From contig DATHSA010000082.1 in NCBI GenBank assembly GCA_035464675.1, forward strand, positions 1 to 41,461: a stretch of 41,461 nucleotides of DNA, written 5' to 3'. This DNA comes from JAUYIV01 sp035464675. GTDB taxonomy: Bacteria; Actinomycetota; Acidimicrobiia; Spongiisociales; UBA11373. Below, in pieces: positions 1 through 8,484 of this stretch. The number at the start of each line of letters is the position of its first letter. The stretch's first letter is position 1. The notes under the pieces are model-generated. The model worked only from the letters and a program-made list of their open reading frames with translations, was not told the origin of the DNA and ran no database searches. The position numbers and the translations under genes were made by a program.

Positions 1-28
1 CGGGCAACGGGAAACGGGTAACGGGCAA
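1..28. repeat. Heptamer tandem repeat CGGGNAA x4
   Basis: Four consecutive 7-bp units of the form CGGGNAA (N = C, A, T, C) occupy the first 28 bases, followed by a partial CG. The same family recurs at 9194-9214 (CGGGYGA) and, in reverse orientation, at 10063-10090. The array lies upstream of the acetyltransferase fusion gene. It resembles the short tandem heptamer repeats known from some bacterial intergenic regions; no function is assigned. Confidence 0.8.
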
Positions 29-81
29 CGATCCCCAAAGGTCCCTACGGGCGAGCACTCCCGCTATGGGACAATCACGGG

Positions 82-2808
82 GTGGCCGCCTATCCGTCCG
101 ACTACGAGTTCCATGTGGTCCTGCGTGACGGGGGGCTGGCATTCATTCGGCCTATCAAGCCCGACGACGCCGATGCGCTCGACGCGATGTTCCACCGCAT
201 GGGGCGGGACAGCGTCTACAACCGCTTCTTCCGCCACAAGGAGGAGCTGACCGAGGAGGAGCTCGAGTACTTCTCCAATGTCGACTACGAGGACCGGATG
301 GCGTTCGTGGTCGAGGTCGGTGGGGTCCTCGTCGGAGGGGGCCGCTACGACCGGCTTCCCGACGAGCAGTCCGTCGCCGAGGTCGCCTTCGGCGTCGAAG
401 ACGCCCATCAGGGGAGGGGCATGGGCACGCACCTGCTCACCCACCTGACGAACTACGCCCGCCACCACGGGGTCGAGGCGTTTCGTGCCTACGTCCTGCC
501 GGACAACTACGCGATGATGCGGGTCTTCCGGTCTTCGGGCTTCACGATGCACCGCGATCTGGGCGGTGGTGTCTACATCGTCGACTTCCCGGTGGCGCTC
601 ACCGACAAGGTCACCAGACAGGAGGGCCTCCACGAGCAGCAGGCCGTCACGGCGTCTCTCCTTCCCGTCTTCTACCCGAAGTCGGTCGCCGTGATAGGTG
701 CCTCCAGGGAGGAGGGCTCCATCGGGTCACGCCTGCTGCGGAACCTGGTCCGCAGCCAGTTCTCTGGCACCGTCTTCCCGGTCAACCCCAACGCCACGTC
801 CGTCGGGTCCATCAAGGCGTACGGGTCGGTGCTGGACATCCCCGATCCGGTGGACCTCGCCGTGATCGTGGTCCCGGCGCGCTTCGTACTGGATGTCGTC
901 GAAGAGTGCGCCGAGAAGGGGGTCCGGGGCCTGGTCGTCATCTCCGCTGGGTTCTCGGAGACGGGCGACGAGGGGGCCGCGCTCGAGAAGGAGCTGCTCC
1001 AGGTCGTGCGCGATGGCGGGATGCGCATGATCGGACCCAACTGCATGGGCCTGCTCAACACCGACCCCGCGGTGCGGCTCGATGTGACGTTCGCCCCCAC
1101 GTTCCCACCGCAGGGGAACGTGGGGATGTCCAGCCAGTCGGGTGCCCTGGGCATCGCCATCCTCGATCACGCCCGACGCCTCGACATCGGGATCTCCACG
1201 TTCATCTCCGTGGGCAACAAGGCCGATGTCAGCGGCAACGACCTGCTGCTGTACTGGGAGTCCGATCCGGCCACCGACGTCATCGTGATGTACCTCGAGT
1301 CCTTCGGGCATCCCCGGCGGTTCTCCCGTATCGCCCGACGGATCGCCCGGAGCAAGCCGATCGTCGCCGTCAAGTCGGGCCGCACCGGGGCCGGGGCTCG
1401 GGCCGCCAGCAGCCACACCGGGGCGCTCGCCTCTGTCGAGGGAGCCGTCGGAGCGCTGTTCCGGCAGGCGGGCGTCATACGAACGGACACCCTGGAGGAG
1501 CTCTTCGAGGTGACCTCGCTCCTCGCGAATCAGCCCCTACCGGCGGGCCGCCGCGTCGGAGTCATCTCGAACGCCGGCGGGCCGGCGATCCTGGCCGTGG
1601 ACGCCATCGAGTCGTCTGGCCTCGAGGTGCCCGTCTTCTCCGACGAACTCCAGGAGTTGCTGAAGCAGCATCTGATGGCCGAGGCGTCGGTACGCAACCC
1701 GGTGGACATGATCGCCTCGGCCGGTCCCGACCACTTCCGTGTCTGCCTGCGTTCCATGCTCGACAGCGATGAGATCGACTCGGTCATCGTCATCTACATC
1801 CCCACCGTCCCCGGCGGCCTGGCCGCGGTGCGCAAGGCGGTGGGCGACGTCGTCGCCGAGGACAGCGGCGGCAAGACCGTGCTCGCGGTCTACATGGAGG
1901 CGGACACGGAGTCGCGCCCGAAGCGAAAGGAGGGGGAGGTCCGCCTTCCCATCTACGAGTTCCCCGAGCCGGCGGCGAGAGCCCTCGCACGGGCGGTGCA
2001 GTACTCCGAGTGGCGGCGGCGGCCCGAGGGCGAGGTGATCGAGTTCGAGGACGTCGACACCGATGCCGCTCGCGCGGTGGTCGACGAGGCTCTGGATCGC
2101 CTGGGTGACGGCGGATGGCTCGAGCCCGCAGAGGCTGAGGCGGTCCTCCGGGCGTATGGGATCAAGACCGCGGTGTCGCGCACCGTCACCACGGCCGGAG
2201 ACGCCGTCGCCGCGGCCGAAGAGATCGGCGGGCCCGTCGTGCTGAAGGTCATCGCGCCGAGCGTGCTCCACAAGTCGGATGTCGGAGGCATCGCCCTGGG
2301 CGTCGAAGGCGCCGACGCCGTTCGCAGCGCCTTCGACAAGGTGACGTCGGTGGCGGAGGACGCCAGCGGAGCGCTGATCCAGGAGTACGTCCCCGGCGGG
2401 CACGAGGTGATCGTCGGCATGACCGAGGACGAGTCGTTCGGCCCCCTGATCGCCTTCGGCCTCGGCGGCGTGTTCGTGGAGTTGATCGGCGATGTCGCGT
2501 TTCGGATCCACCCGCTGACAGATGTCGATGCCGCAGAGATGATCACCGATGTCAAGTCCGCGCGGCTCCTCGAGGGCTACCGCGGATCCGAACCCGGCGA
2601 CGTCGAGGCGCTTCGGGAGACCCTGCTCCGCGTCTCGGCTCTCATCGACGACGTCCCCGAGGTCGCCGAGATGGATCTCAACCCGGTGAAGGTCCTCCCA
2701 CCCGGTGAGGGCGTACGGGTCGTCGACCTTCGCATGCGGGTCCGCCGGGTTCAGAAGCACTGGCTGCCGAGCCGAAAGGACATCCCGGCCGCGGAACGGG
2801 CCTGGTAG
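82..2808 (+). CDS. GNAT acetyltransferase fused to ADP-forming acyl-CoA synthetase (Pat-like)
   Basis: A 908-residue protein with an N-terminal GNAT domain (about residues 11-170, acetyl-CoA loop Q-G-R-G-M-G at 110-115), then a CoA-binding Rossmann domain starting near residue 195 (SVAVIGAS), succinyl-CoA-ligase-like domains, and a C-terminal ATP-grasp domain from about residue 685 (VVLKVIAPSVLHKSDVGG). This GNAT-first order resembles the Streptomyces-type protein acetyltransferase (PatA), which modifies lysines of acyl-CoA synthetases; mycobacterial Pat instead has a cyclic-nucleotide domain. The motif SSHTGALA (His445) keeps the histidine used for phosphotransfer in active ADP-forming synthetases, so the C-terminal half may be catalytic rather than only regulatory; that is inference. 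The GTG start at 82 directly precedes the GNAT fold. It is adjacent to the dormancy-type genes but on the opposite strand from the PPOX and PPDK genes. Confidence 0.9.
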   Translation: MAAYPSDYEFHVVLRDGGLAFIRPIKPDDADALDAMFHRMGRDSVYNRFFRHKEELTEEELEYFSNVDYEDRMAFVVEVGGVLVGGGRYDRLPDEQSVAEVAFGVEDAHQGRGMGTHLLTHLTNYARHHGVEAFRAYVLPDNYAMMRVFRSSGFTMHRDLGGGVYIVDFPVALTDKVTRQEGLHEQQAVTASLLPVFYPKSVAVIGASREEGSIGSRLLRNLVRSQFSGTVFPVNPNATSVGSIKAYGSVLDIPDPVDLAVIVVPARFVLDVVEECAEKGVRGLVVISAGFSETGDEGAALEKELLQVVRDGGMRMIGPNCMGLLNTDPAVRLDVTFAPTFPPQGNVGMSSQSGALGIAILDHARRLDIGISTFISVGNKADVSGNDLLLYWESDPATDVIVMYLESFGHPRRFSRIARRIARSKPIVAVKSGRTGAGARAASSHTGALASVEGAVGALFRQAGVIRTDTLEELFEVTSLLANQPLPAGRRVGVISNAGGPAILAVDAIESSGLEVPVFSDELQELLKQHLMAEASVRNPVDMIASAGPDHFRVCLRSMLDSDEIDSVIVIYIPTVPGGLAAVRKAVGDVVAEDSGGKTVLAVYMEADTESRPKRKEGEVRLPIYEFPEPAARALARAVQYSEWRRRPEGEVIEFEDVDTDAARAVVDEALDRLGDGGWLEPAEAEAVLRAYGIKTAVSRTVTTAGDAVAAAEEIGGPVVLKVIAPSVLHKSDVGGIALGVEGADAVRSAFDKVTSVAEDASGALIQEYVPGGHEVIVGMTEDESFGPLIAFGLGGVFVELIGDVAFRIHPLTDVDAAEMITDVKSARLLEGYRGSEPGDVEALRETLLRVSALIDDVPEVAEMDLNPVKVLPPGEGVRVVDLRMRVRRVQKHWLPSRKDIPAAERAW

Positions 2809-2844
2809 CAGCCGTCGCCGGCGCCGCGTGATCGATCGGATCGG

Positions 2845-3294
2845 TCAGACGCGCCCGGGGTGGATCCCCGGTCCGAGGGGGTCTCCAGATGCGCGGCCCG
2901 TCGTCTCCGAGGGGTCGACGGCGACGACCGGGCGTGCCTTGGGGAGCACCGCAGGGCGGGAGAAGGCGAGGGGCGACTCCCCGTACTTGTGGATCAGGGC
3001 GGCGATCACGTCGGCTTCGACGGCGGGATCCTCGATGATCCGGGCGAGACCGGCCACCAGGACGCTCCGCCAGGACCCGCCTTCACCCAGGCTCGCGACG
3101 GAGATGCTCAGTCGGGGATCCCGCCGCAGCGCATCCACCCTTCGTCCCAATGCGGTGCGAAAGTGGATGAGCCCCCCGAGCATGACATACGACATCGGCG
3201 TGACGTAGGGCTGGCCTTCGGCGATGCAGGCGACGTGGGCGACCCGACCTTCATCGAGCAGCCGGAGGCACTCGTCGACGGTGAGGTCCTTCAT
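2845..3294 (-). CDS. PPOX-fold (pyridoxamine 5'-phosphate oxidase-like) flavin/F420-binding protein
   Basis: A 149-residue protein of the split-barrel PPOX superfamily. It starts with KDLTVDECLRLLDEGRVAHVA, a hallmark of the family, followed by GQPYVTPMSYVMLGGLIHFRT and a C-terminal segment GSWRSVLVAGLARII. Such proteins bind FMN or F420 and catalyse reductions or oxidations whose substrates cannot be read from sequence. PPOX-fold flavoproteins are common members of actinobacterial hypoxia regulons, and this gene lies 143 bp downstream of ppdK on the same strand, so co-regulation is plausible. The ATG at 3294 was chosen because homology begins there; the frame stays open upstream but lacks family character. 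A 4-codon mini-ORF (ATG at 3305) ends across this start codon. Confidence 0.85.
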   Translation of the reverse strand: MKDLTVDECLRLLDEGRVAHVACIAEGQPYVTPMSYVMLGGLIHFRTALGRRVDALRRDPRLSISVASLGEGGSWRSVLVAGLARIIEDPAVEADVIAALIHKYGESPLAFSRPAVLPKARPVVAVDPSETTGRASGDPLGPGIHPGRV

Positions 3295-3305
3295 GGTGGA
3301 AGCAT
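3291..3305 (-). other. Possible 4-codon leader ORF overlapping the PPOX start
   Basis: ATG CTT CCA CCA TGA, with its TGA overlapping the ATG of the PPOX gene as ATGA. This geometry would allow translational coupling, but a four-codon frame can easily arise by chance. Confidence 0.2.
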
Positions 3306-3437
3306 GGCCGTCGGTGGTGATCGGCGGATAGGGGAGAAGGATCGTTACCCCGTCACCCTGTGGGTTGCTCCGGTGCGGCGCGGAGCAAGGCAGACTCGAG
3401 CGGGTCTTGTGCCGATTGCCCCCTCCGGCAACCGGTC

Positions 3438-6062
3438 TTACGCGGTCCCGTCGGACCCCGCCTGGCCCAGCGCGGCCTGAGCGGCGGCGAGGCGAGCGAT
3501 GGGGACGCGAGGCGGGCTGCACGAGACATAGTCGAGGCCGATCCTGTGGCAGAACGCGATGGTCGCCGGATCGCCTCCATGTTCTCCGCAGATGCCCACC
3601 TCGAGGTCTGGCCGGACCTCGCGGCCCTGCGTGGTGGCGGTCTCGACAAGGCGCCCGACACCCTCGACGTCGATGGACACGAAGGGGTCGGAGTCGAGGA
3701 TCCCGATCTCGAGGTAGCGGGCCAGGAACGCCTCCTGGGCGTCGTCCCGGCTGATCCCGAACGTCATCTGGGTCAGGTCGTTGGTGCCGAAAGAGAAGAA
3801 TCGGGCGTGCTCGGCGAGGCGGCCGGCCGTGAGTGCGGCACGGGGGATCTCGATCATGGTTCCTATCGGAACGTCGATCTCGACACCGGCTGCCTCGATC
3901 TCGCGCTCGATCATCTGCTCCATGCGGTACAGCTCCTCGGCGGTCGAGACGAGCGGAACCATGATCTCGAGGTGAGGGTGGCCGCCGGCGGCGAGCCGGC
4001 GCTTGACCGCTTCGAGGGCCGCCCGGACCTGGGCCACATACAACTCGGGCCGGACGATGCCGAGACGCACACCGCGGAGGCCCATCATCGGGTTGGACTC
4101 TTCGAGGCGCCGTACCGCGGCGATGAGGTGGTCGATCTCCTCCGTGTCGGCGTGCTTGGCGATCAGCTCGCTTCGCTCCATCACCAGATCGATGCGGGCC
4201 GGCAGGAACTCGTGGAGCGGTGGGTCGAGGAGCCTCACCACGACGGGCTTTCCGTCCATGGCGGCGAGGAGTTCCTCGAAGTCGTCGGCCTGCACCTTCT
4301 CCAGGGCTTGCAGGGCGCCTTCGGGATCCTCGTCGAGGATCACCTGCTGGACGATCGGGAGTCGTTCACCCATGAACATGTGCTCGGTGCGCGCCAGCCC
4401 GATGCCGTCGGCACCCCACCGCGCCGCCTCCTTCGCCGTGGTCCCGTCGTCCGCGTTGGCTCGGACCCCGAGGGTGCGCACCTCGTCGGCCCACTCGAGA
4501 ATCTCCTCGAGATGATCGCTCGGTTCGGGCCGGGTGAGAGGGAGCTCGCCCAGATACACCTTGCCGGTCCCGCCGTCGAGGGTGATGAGATCCCCTTCGC
4601 CGACGGTCACGCTGCCCGCGGTGAACCGCCGGTTTGCCTCGTCGACGATCATCCCGCTGGCCCCGGTGACCGCCGGCGTGCCCATGCCCCGGGCGACCAC
4701 GGCGGCGTGGCTGGTGCGTCCTCCGTGGCTGGTCAGGATCCCCTCGGCTGCGGCCATCCCGTGGATGTCGTCGGGTGTCGTCTCCCAGCGGACCAGGATC
4801 ACGGGAGTTCCCTTCCCCGCCAGCTCGACGGCGCGATCGGCGTCGAAGACGGCCACACCAGAGGCGGCGCCCGGCGAGGCGTTGAGGCCCCCGGCGATGG
4901 GTTCGGCGGCCACCGGCTCGTCGAGGCGCGGATGGAGCAGCTGGTCGAGCACCGCCGGGTCTATGCGCAGCAGGGCGGTGTCACGATCGATGAGGCCCTC
5001 GTCGACCATCTCCACCGCGATGCGCAATGCCGCCGCCGCAGTCCGCTTGCCCACCCGGGTCTGAAGGATCCAGAGCTGCCCCCGCTCGATGGTGAACTCG
5101 ATGTCGCACATGTCCCGGTAGTGGCGCTCGAGCGTCTGCATGACATCCATCAGCTCGGCATGCTGGGTCGGGTGCCGCTCGGCAAGATCGTCGAGGCTGA
5201 GCGTGTTGCGGATGCCGGCCACCACGTCCTCGCCCTGGGCATCGGGCAGATAGTCGCCGTAGGGAACGGCCTCACCGGTCGCAGGATCACGGGTGAAACA
5301 GACTCCGGTGCCTGAGTCCTCGCCGAGGTCACCGAACACCATGGCCTGGACGTTGCACGCCGTGCCGAGGTCGTCGCTGATTCCGTGGATGCGCCGGTAG
5401 TCCTTCGCCCGGCGGTTGTTCCACGAAGAGAACACGGCAGCCACGGCGCCGCGGAGTTGCTCGATCGGGTCCTCGGGCACCGGGGTGCCGGTCCCGGCGG
5501 CGATCTCCTTGAATCGACGAGTCGCCTCGCGCATGTCGTCGGCGGAGAGCGCGCTGTCGTCATCGACACCGCGGGCAGCGCGCAGCTCGCTCAGGACGTC
5601 CTCGAACTTCGACTCGTCCGCGCCGAGCACGACCTTGCCGTAGGTCTGCACGAATCTCCGATAGGCGTCCCACGCGAATTGTTCCTCTCCGGACCATGCC
5701 GCGAGGGCGTCGCGTACCTCGTCGTTGATGCCGAGGTTCAGGACGGTGTCCATCATCCCTGGCATCGAGAATCTGGCGCCTGACCGGACCGAAACCAGCA
5801 GCGGGGCGCCGTCGGTGCCACCAAAGGCACGGCCGGTGGCCGACTGGAGGCGGTCGAGCGCCTCCAGGGCTTCGGACCAGATCTCGTCGGTGAGGTCGCC
5901 CTCGGCGAGGAAGCGCAGGCACGCCTCCGTCGAGATCGTGAACCCGGGTGGCACGGGGAGCCCGAGACCGGTCATCACGGTCAGGCCCGCACCCTTGCCG
6001 CCGAGTCGGTCCTTGTCGGCACTGTCCGCGTCGGCGAAGTCGAAGCAATGCATGGACGTCAT
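3438..6062 (-). CDS. ppdK: Pyruvate, phosphate dikinase
   Basis: An 874-residue enzyme interconverting pyruvate + ATP + Pi and phosphoenolpyruvate + AMP + PPi. The N-terminal nucleotide-binding region (GGKGAGLTVMTGLGLPVPPGF) is followed by the swivelling phosphohistidine domain with GGRTSHAAVVARGMGTPAV (His452, matching His455 of the clostridial enzyme) and the PEP/pyruvate barrel ending with GICGEHGGDP (Cys825, the conserved acid/base cysteine). Length is normal for the family. The ATG at 6062 has GGAG five bases upstream; a second ATG lies at 6053. In Streptomyces a ppdK sits near the DevRS-like OsdKR pair, as here, suggesting a role in PEP/ATP balance under low oxygen. Two inverted repeats lie just upstream (6082-6118). 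Confidence 0.97.
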   Translation of the reverse strand: MTSMHCFDFADADSADKDRLGGKGAGLTVMTGLGLPVPPGFTISTEACLRFLAEGDLTDEIWSEALEALDRLQSATGRAFGGTDGAPLLVSVRSGARFSMPGMMDTVLNLGINDEVRDALAAWSGEEQFAWDAYRRFVQTYGKVVLGADESKFEDVLSELRAARGVDDDSALSADDMREATRRFKEIAAGTGTPVPEDPIEQLRGAVAAVFSSWNNRRAKDYRRIHGISDDLGTACNVQAMVFGDLGEDSGTGVCFTRDPATGEAVPYGDYLPDAQGEDVVAGIRNTLSLDDLAERHPTQHAELMDVMQTLERHYRDMCDIEFTIERGQLWILQTRVGKRTAAAALRIAVEMVDEGLIDRDTALLRIDPAVLDQLLHPRLDEPVAAEPIAGGLNASPGAASGVAVFDADRAVELAGKGTPVILVRWETTPDDIHGMAAAEGILTSHGGRTSHAAVVARGMGTPAVTGASGMIVDEANRRFTAGSVTVGEGDLITLDGGTGKVYLGELPLTRPEPSDHLEEILEWADEVRTLGVRANADDGTTAKEAARWGADGIGLARTEHMFMGERLPIVQQVILDEDPEGALQALEKVQADDFEELLAAMDGKPVVVRLLDPPLHEFLPARIDLVMERSELIAKHADTEEIDHLIAAVRRLEESNPMMGLRGVRLGIVRPELYVAQVRAALEAVKRRLAAGGHPHLEIMVPLVSTAEELYRMEQMIEREIEAAGVEIDVPIGTMIEIPRAALTAGRLAEHARFFSFGTNDLTQMTFGISRDDAQEAFLARYLEIGILDSDPFVSIDVEGVGRLVETATTQGREVRPDLEVGICGEHGGDPATIAFCHRIGLDYVSCSPPRVPIARLAAAQAALGQAGSDGTA

Positions 6063-6081
6063 TGTGGCTCCGTTCGTGGGG

Positions 6082-6118
6082 CCTTGGACAAGGGCCGAAC
6101 GGTCGGGATCGACCCGAC
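6082..6118. promoter_or_regulatory. Two adjacent inverted repeats upstream of ppdK
   Basis: Between the kinase stop and the ppdK start lie CCTTG-GA-CAAGG (6082-6093) and GTCGGG-ATCGA-CCCGAC (6102-6118), both perfect dyads. The second contains CGGGATCGA, close to the CGGGACCGATCG motif of the devR-like promoter. They could be operator sites for ppdK; the second could also act as a weak terminator for neither gene, since no T-tract follows. Confidence 0.45.
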
Positions 6119-6153
6119 TCGTGCTGGCGGCCGGCGGCGGGTGGCTGGCGGTT

Positions 6154-7272
6154 TCACTTGACCGGGAGCTCCACCCGGATCGTCGTTCCCTTGCCCTCGC
6201 GGGACTGCAGCCCGTAGACACCGCCTGCAGTGGCGACCCGCCGGGCCATGTTTCCGAGGCCGAGGCCGTGCTGCGTCTTCGACGTGTCGAAGCCCGACCC
6301 GTCATCGGACACCGAGACGAGCACGCGATCACCCTGGCACTGCACCGTGACACCGATGTCGGTGGCGTCGGCATGACGCAGCGCGTTGCTGACGGCCTCC
6401 CCGACGATCGCGACGAGGTGGCCGGCGATGACGGTGTCGGGCACGCCGGGAGGGCACTCGACCTCCAGGCCCACCTCGATGTCGTGGGGCTTCGACAGTT
6501 CGGAGATGAGGGCGTTGAGGCGGCTGGCCAGGCCCGGTTGGGCCCAGACCGGCGGCTGGAGGTCGAATATGAATCTGCGTAGTGATGCGATCGCCGCGTC
6601 GATGCGGTCGACGGCCTCGTCGACGCGGGCTCTGACCGAGCCGGGATCGCTCTCGATTCGTCCGATCGAGGCCTGGAGTGCGAGGCCGACGGCGAAGAGG
6701 TCCTGAATGATCGAGTCATGCAGGTCGCGGGCGATTCGCTCCCGGTCCTCGCTCAGCGCCGCTCGGCGCAGGCGCTCCTGGAGCCTCAACGTCGAGATTG
6801 CGGCCCCTGCGGTGACCGCGATGAGCTCGACCAGCACCTCGTCCTCCTCGGTGAACCCCTCCTCCTTCTCGGCGAGATAGAGATTTCCGAACACCCGGTC
6901 GCCGACTCTCACCGGGCAGCCGAGGAAGCTGTGCATCACGGGATGGTGGTCCGGATAGCCGACCGAGTCCGGGTGGTCGGCGATCTCTTCGATGCGAACC
7001 GTCTTGGCGTGATTCGTGATCGTGCCCAGCACGCCCTCGCCCCGAGGGAGGTGGCCGATCTTCGATGCGGTCTCGGCATCGAGTCCCCGATGGACGAAGT
7101 CGATGAGCGTCCCGTGCTCGCCGATCACACCAAGGGCCCCGTAGCGGGCACCGGTGAGATCCATGGCGGTCTCGACCGCCGATCCGAGGAGGGAACCGAG
7201 GTCGACCTGCCCCACGACGCCGGCGCCGGCCTCGATCAGGGCCCGGATCCGCTGGGGAGTGAAGCTCTCCAC
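6154..7272 (-). CDS. DevS/DosT-like GAF sensor histidine kinase
   Basis: A 372-residue kinase with one GAF domain (about 20-160), a HisKA_3 dimerisation domain with the phosphoacceptor His185 in RIARDLHDSIIQ, and a C-terminal HATPase (EAVSNALRHADA, SDDGSGFD, GLGLGNMARR). The GAF region closely follows mycobacterial DevS GAF-A: DARYGA-type start, GHLPRGEGVLG, and GYPDHHPVMHSFLGCPV, where His110 falls on the haem-ligating His149 of DevS. It may therefore sense O2, NO, CO or redox state through haem; haem binding is inference. Mycobacterial DevS has two GAF domains, this protein has one. The GTG at 7272 has no Shine-Dalgarno sequence but TACAAT eight bases upstream, suggesting leaderless translation. 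It is divergent from its probable partner regulator. Confidence 0.92.
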   Translation of the reverse strand: MESFTPQRIRALIEAGAGVVGQVDLGSLLGSAVETAMDLTGARYGALGVIGEHGTLIDFVHRGLDAETASKIGHLPRGEGVLGTITNHAKTVRIEEIADHPDSVGYPDHHPVMHSFLGCPVRVGDRVFGNLYLAEKEEGFTEEDEVLVELIAVTAGAAISTLRLQERLRRAALSEDRERIARDLHDSIIQDLFAVGLALQASIGRIESDPGSVRARVDEAVDRIDAAIASLRRFIFDLQPPVWAQPGLASRLNALISELSKPHDIEVGLEVECPPGVPDTVIAGHLVAIVGEAVSNALRHADATDIGVTVQCQGDRVLVSVSDDGSGFDTSKTQHGLGLGNMARRVATAGGVYGLQSREGKGTTIRVELPVK

Positions 7273-7369
7273 TGGCTGGCATTGTACGGTCGCCGCGAGC
7301 GGTCCCGACTGGGCCGCAACCGTCGTGTGCCAAGCCGGGACCGATCGTCCCCCGGTTATCGTTGAAGTC
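7273..7369. promoter_or_regulatory. Divergent kinase/regulator promoter with DevR-box-like motifs
   Basis: Minus-strand -10 TACAAT (7281-7286) and plus-strand -10 TATCGT (7357-7362) lie 8 and 7 bases from the two GTG starts. The 12-mer CGGGACCGATCG (7336-7347) recurs with one change (CGGGACCGCTCG) on the minus strand at 7307-7296. Each copy falls where the -35 element of its promoter would be. At the first site the sequence forms an inverted repeat GGGAC-N5-GTCCC (7337-7351). Mycobacterial DosR recognises GGGAC-based palindromes, and the regulator here has the same recognition-helix sequence, so autoregulation is a reasonable inference. Confidence 0.65.
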
Positions 7370-8059
7370 GTGACCAAGAAGGCGAATGGAGTACTGCGCA
7401 TCGAACTGGTCGACGACCACGAGGTCGTGCGCAACGGCCTCAAGGCGATGCTCGACGCCGAGGACGACCTCTCGGTCGTGGGCGAAGCGGGCACGGTCGA
7501 AGATGCCATCCGGCGGGTCGGGTTCGATGAGCCCGATGTCGTCATCCTCGACGTGAGACTCCCCGATGGGAGTGGGGTCGAGGCCTGTCGCGAGATCCGC
7601 GCCCGCTGGCCGGACATCCAGGTGCTGATGCTGACCTCCTTTGCCGACGACGAAGCCTTGTTCTCCTCGATCCTCGCCGGCGCCTCGGGGTACGTCCTCA
7701 AGCAGATCAAGGGTGTCGACCTCATCGAGAGTGTGCGGAAGGTTGGCCGCGGCGAGTCGCTGCTCGATCCGGAGATGACCGATCGTGTCTTCCGCCGGAT
7801 CCGGGGCGAAGAGCAGGACGACCCGCTTCTGGCGAGACTCAGCAAGCAGGAGCGGAGGATCCTGGAGTACATCTCGGAGGGACTGACGAATCGGCAGATC
7901 AGCGAGGAGATGTTCCTCGCTGAGAAGACGGTCAAGAACTACGTCTCGAACGTCCTGGCCAAGCTCGAGATGAGCCGTAGGAGTGAGGCGGCGGCTTACG
8001 CCGCAAGGCTCCAGGCCGAGAGGGAGCATCGCTATCCGCCTGAGCAATGGCCCTCATGA
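7370..8059 (+). CDS. DevR/DosR-like NarL-family response regulator
   Basis: A 229-residue regulator with a receiver domain (VDDHEVV, phosphoacceptor Asp61 in VVILDVRLPDG, Lys in SGYVLKQIKG) and a C-terminal LuxR-type helix-turn-helix (SEGLTNRQISEEMFLAEKTVKNYVSNVLAKL). The segment MFLAEKTVKNYVS matches mycobacterial DevR at its DNA-recognition helix, as does RLPDG with the IKG segment of the receiver. It should receive phosphate from the divergent GAF kinase and activate hypoxia genes such as the adjacent stress-protein gene; that is inference from the family. The GTG at 7370 follows TATCGT by seven bases, consistent with a leaderless mRNA. Its 3' end overlaps the universal stress protein gene, so the two and the CBS gene form an operon. 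Confidence 0.94.
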   Translation: MTKKANGVLRIELVDDHEVVRNGLKAMLDAEDDLSVVGEAGTVEDAIRRVGFDEPDVVILDVRLPDGSGVEACREIRARWPDIQVLMLTSFADDEALFSSILAGASGYVLKQIKGVDLIESVRKVGRGESLLDPEMTDRVFRRIRGEEQDDPLLARLSKQERRILEYISEGLTNRQISEEMFLAEKTVKNYVSNVLAKLEMSRRSEAAAYAARLQAEREHRYPPEQWPS

Positions 8060-8484
8060 AGATCGTCGTAGGCGTCGACGACAGCGACATGAGTGAGGCG
8101 GCAGCACGAAGGGCCATCGACCTGGGCCGACGCCTCGAGGCCGAGGTCGATGTCGTCTTCGTGAACCACATCCCGTCGACTGTTCTCTCGGCCATGGCCG
8201 GAGTGCCCACCGTTGCAGAGGATTTCGCCACCTCGCAGCGGGAAGCGGTTTGGAAGAGAATGACACCGATCCTGGAAGGGACCTCGGCTCGTCGGGTGGA
8301 CCTGGAGGGCTATCCCCCTGACACCCTGGTTGCGCATGCCGTTGCGACGTCGGCCGACATGATCGTCGTCGGCAGCCGGGGAAGAGGAGACCTGGCCTCG
8401 CTGCTCCTGGGGAGCACGAGCCACCGGGTGGTGAACCACGCACCGTGCGACGTGCTGATCGTGCGGGAGGAGGCTGAAGCATGA
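8047..8484 (+). CDS. Universal stress protein (UspA family)
   Basis: A single-domain UspA protein of 145 residues (142 if started at the ATG at 8056, which forms an ATGA overlap with the regulator stop and begins directly with MKIVVGVDDS). The nucleotide-binding motif G-x2-G-x9-G-S is visible in GSRGRGDLASLLLGST near residues 113-128, so it probably binds ATP. Universal stress proteins are typical DosR-regulon members linked to slow growth and hypoxia. Here it is translationally linked to the DevR-like gene upstream and overlaps the CBS-BON gene downstream by 4 bp. Confidence 0.95.
   Translation: MALMKIVVGVDDSDMSEAAARRAIDLGRRLEAEVDVVFVNHIPSTVLSAMAGVPTVAEDFATSQREAVWKRMTPILEGTSARRVDLEGYPPDTLVAHAVATSADMIVVGSRGRGDLASLLLGSTSHRVVNHAPCDVLIVREEAEA

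Noticed and set aside
1537..2760. 407-residue minus-strand frame inside the acetyltransferase fusion
   Set aside because: Antisense shadow; the plus-strand gene has complete domain motifs through this stretch.
3360..5315. 651-residue open frame on the plus strand opposite ppdK
   Set aside because: It is antisense to a clear ppdK gene. Its product is His/Asp/Gly-rich with no domain, as expected for antisense frames in high-GC DNA.
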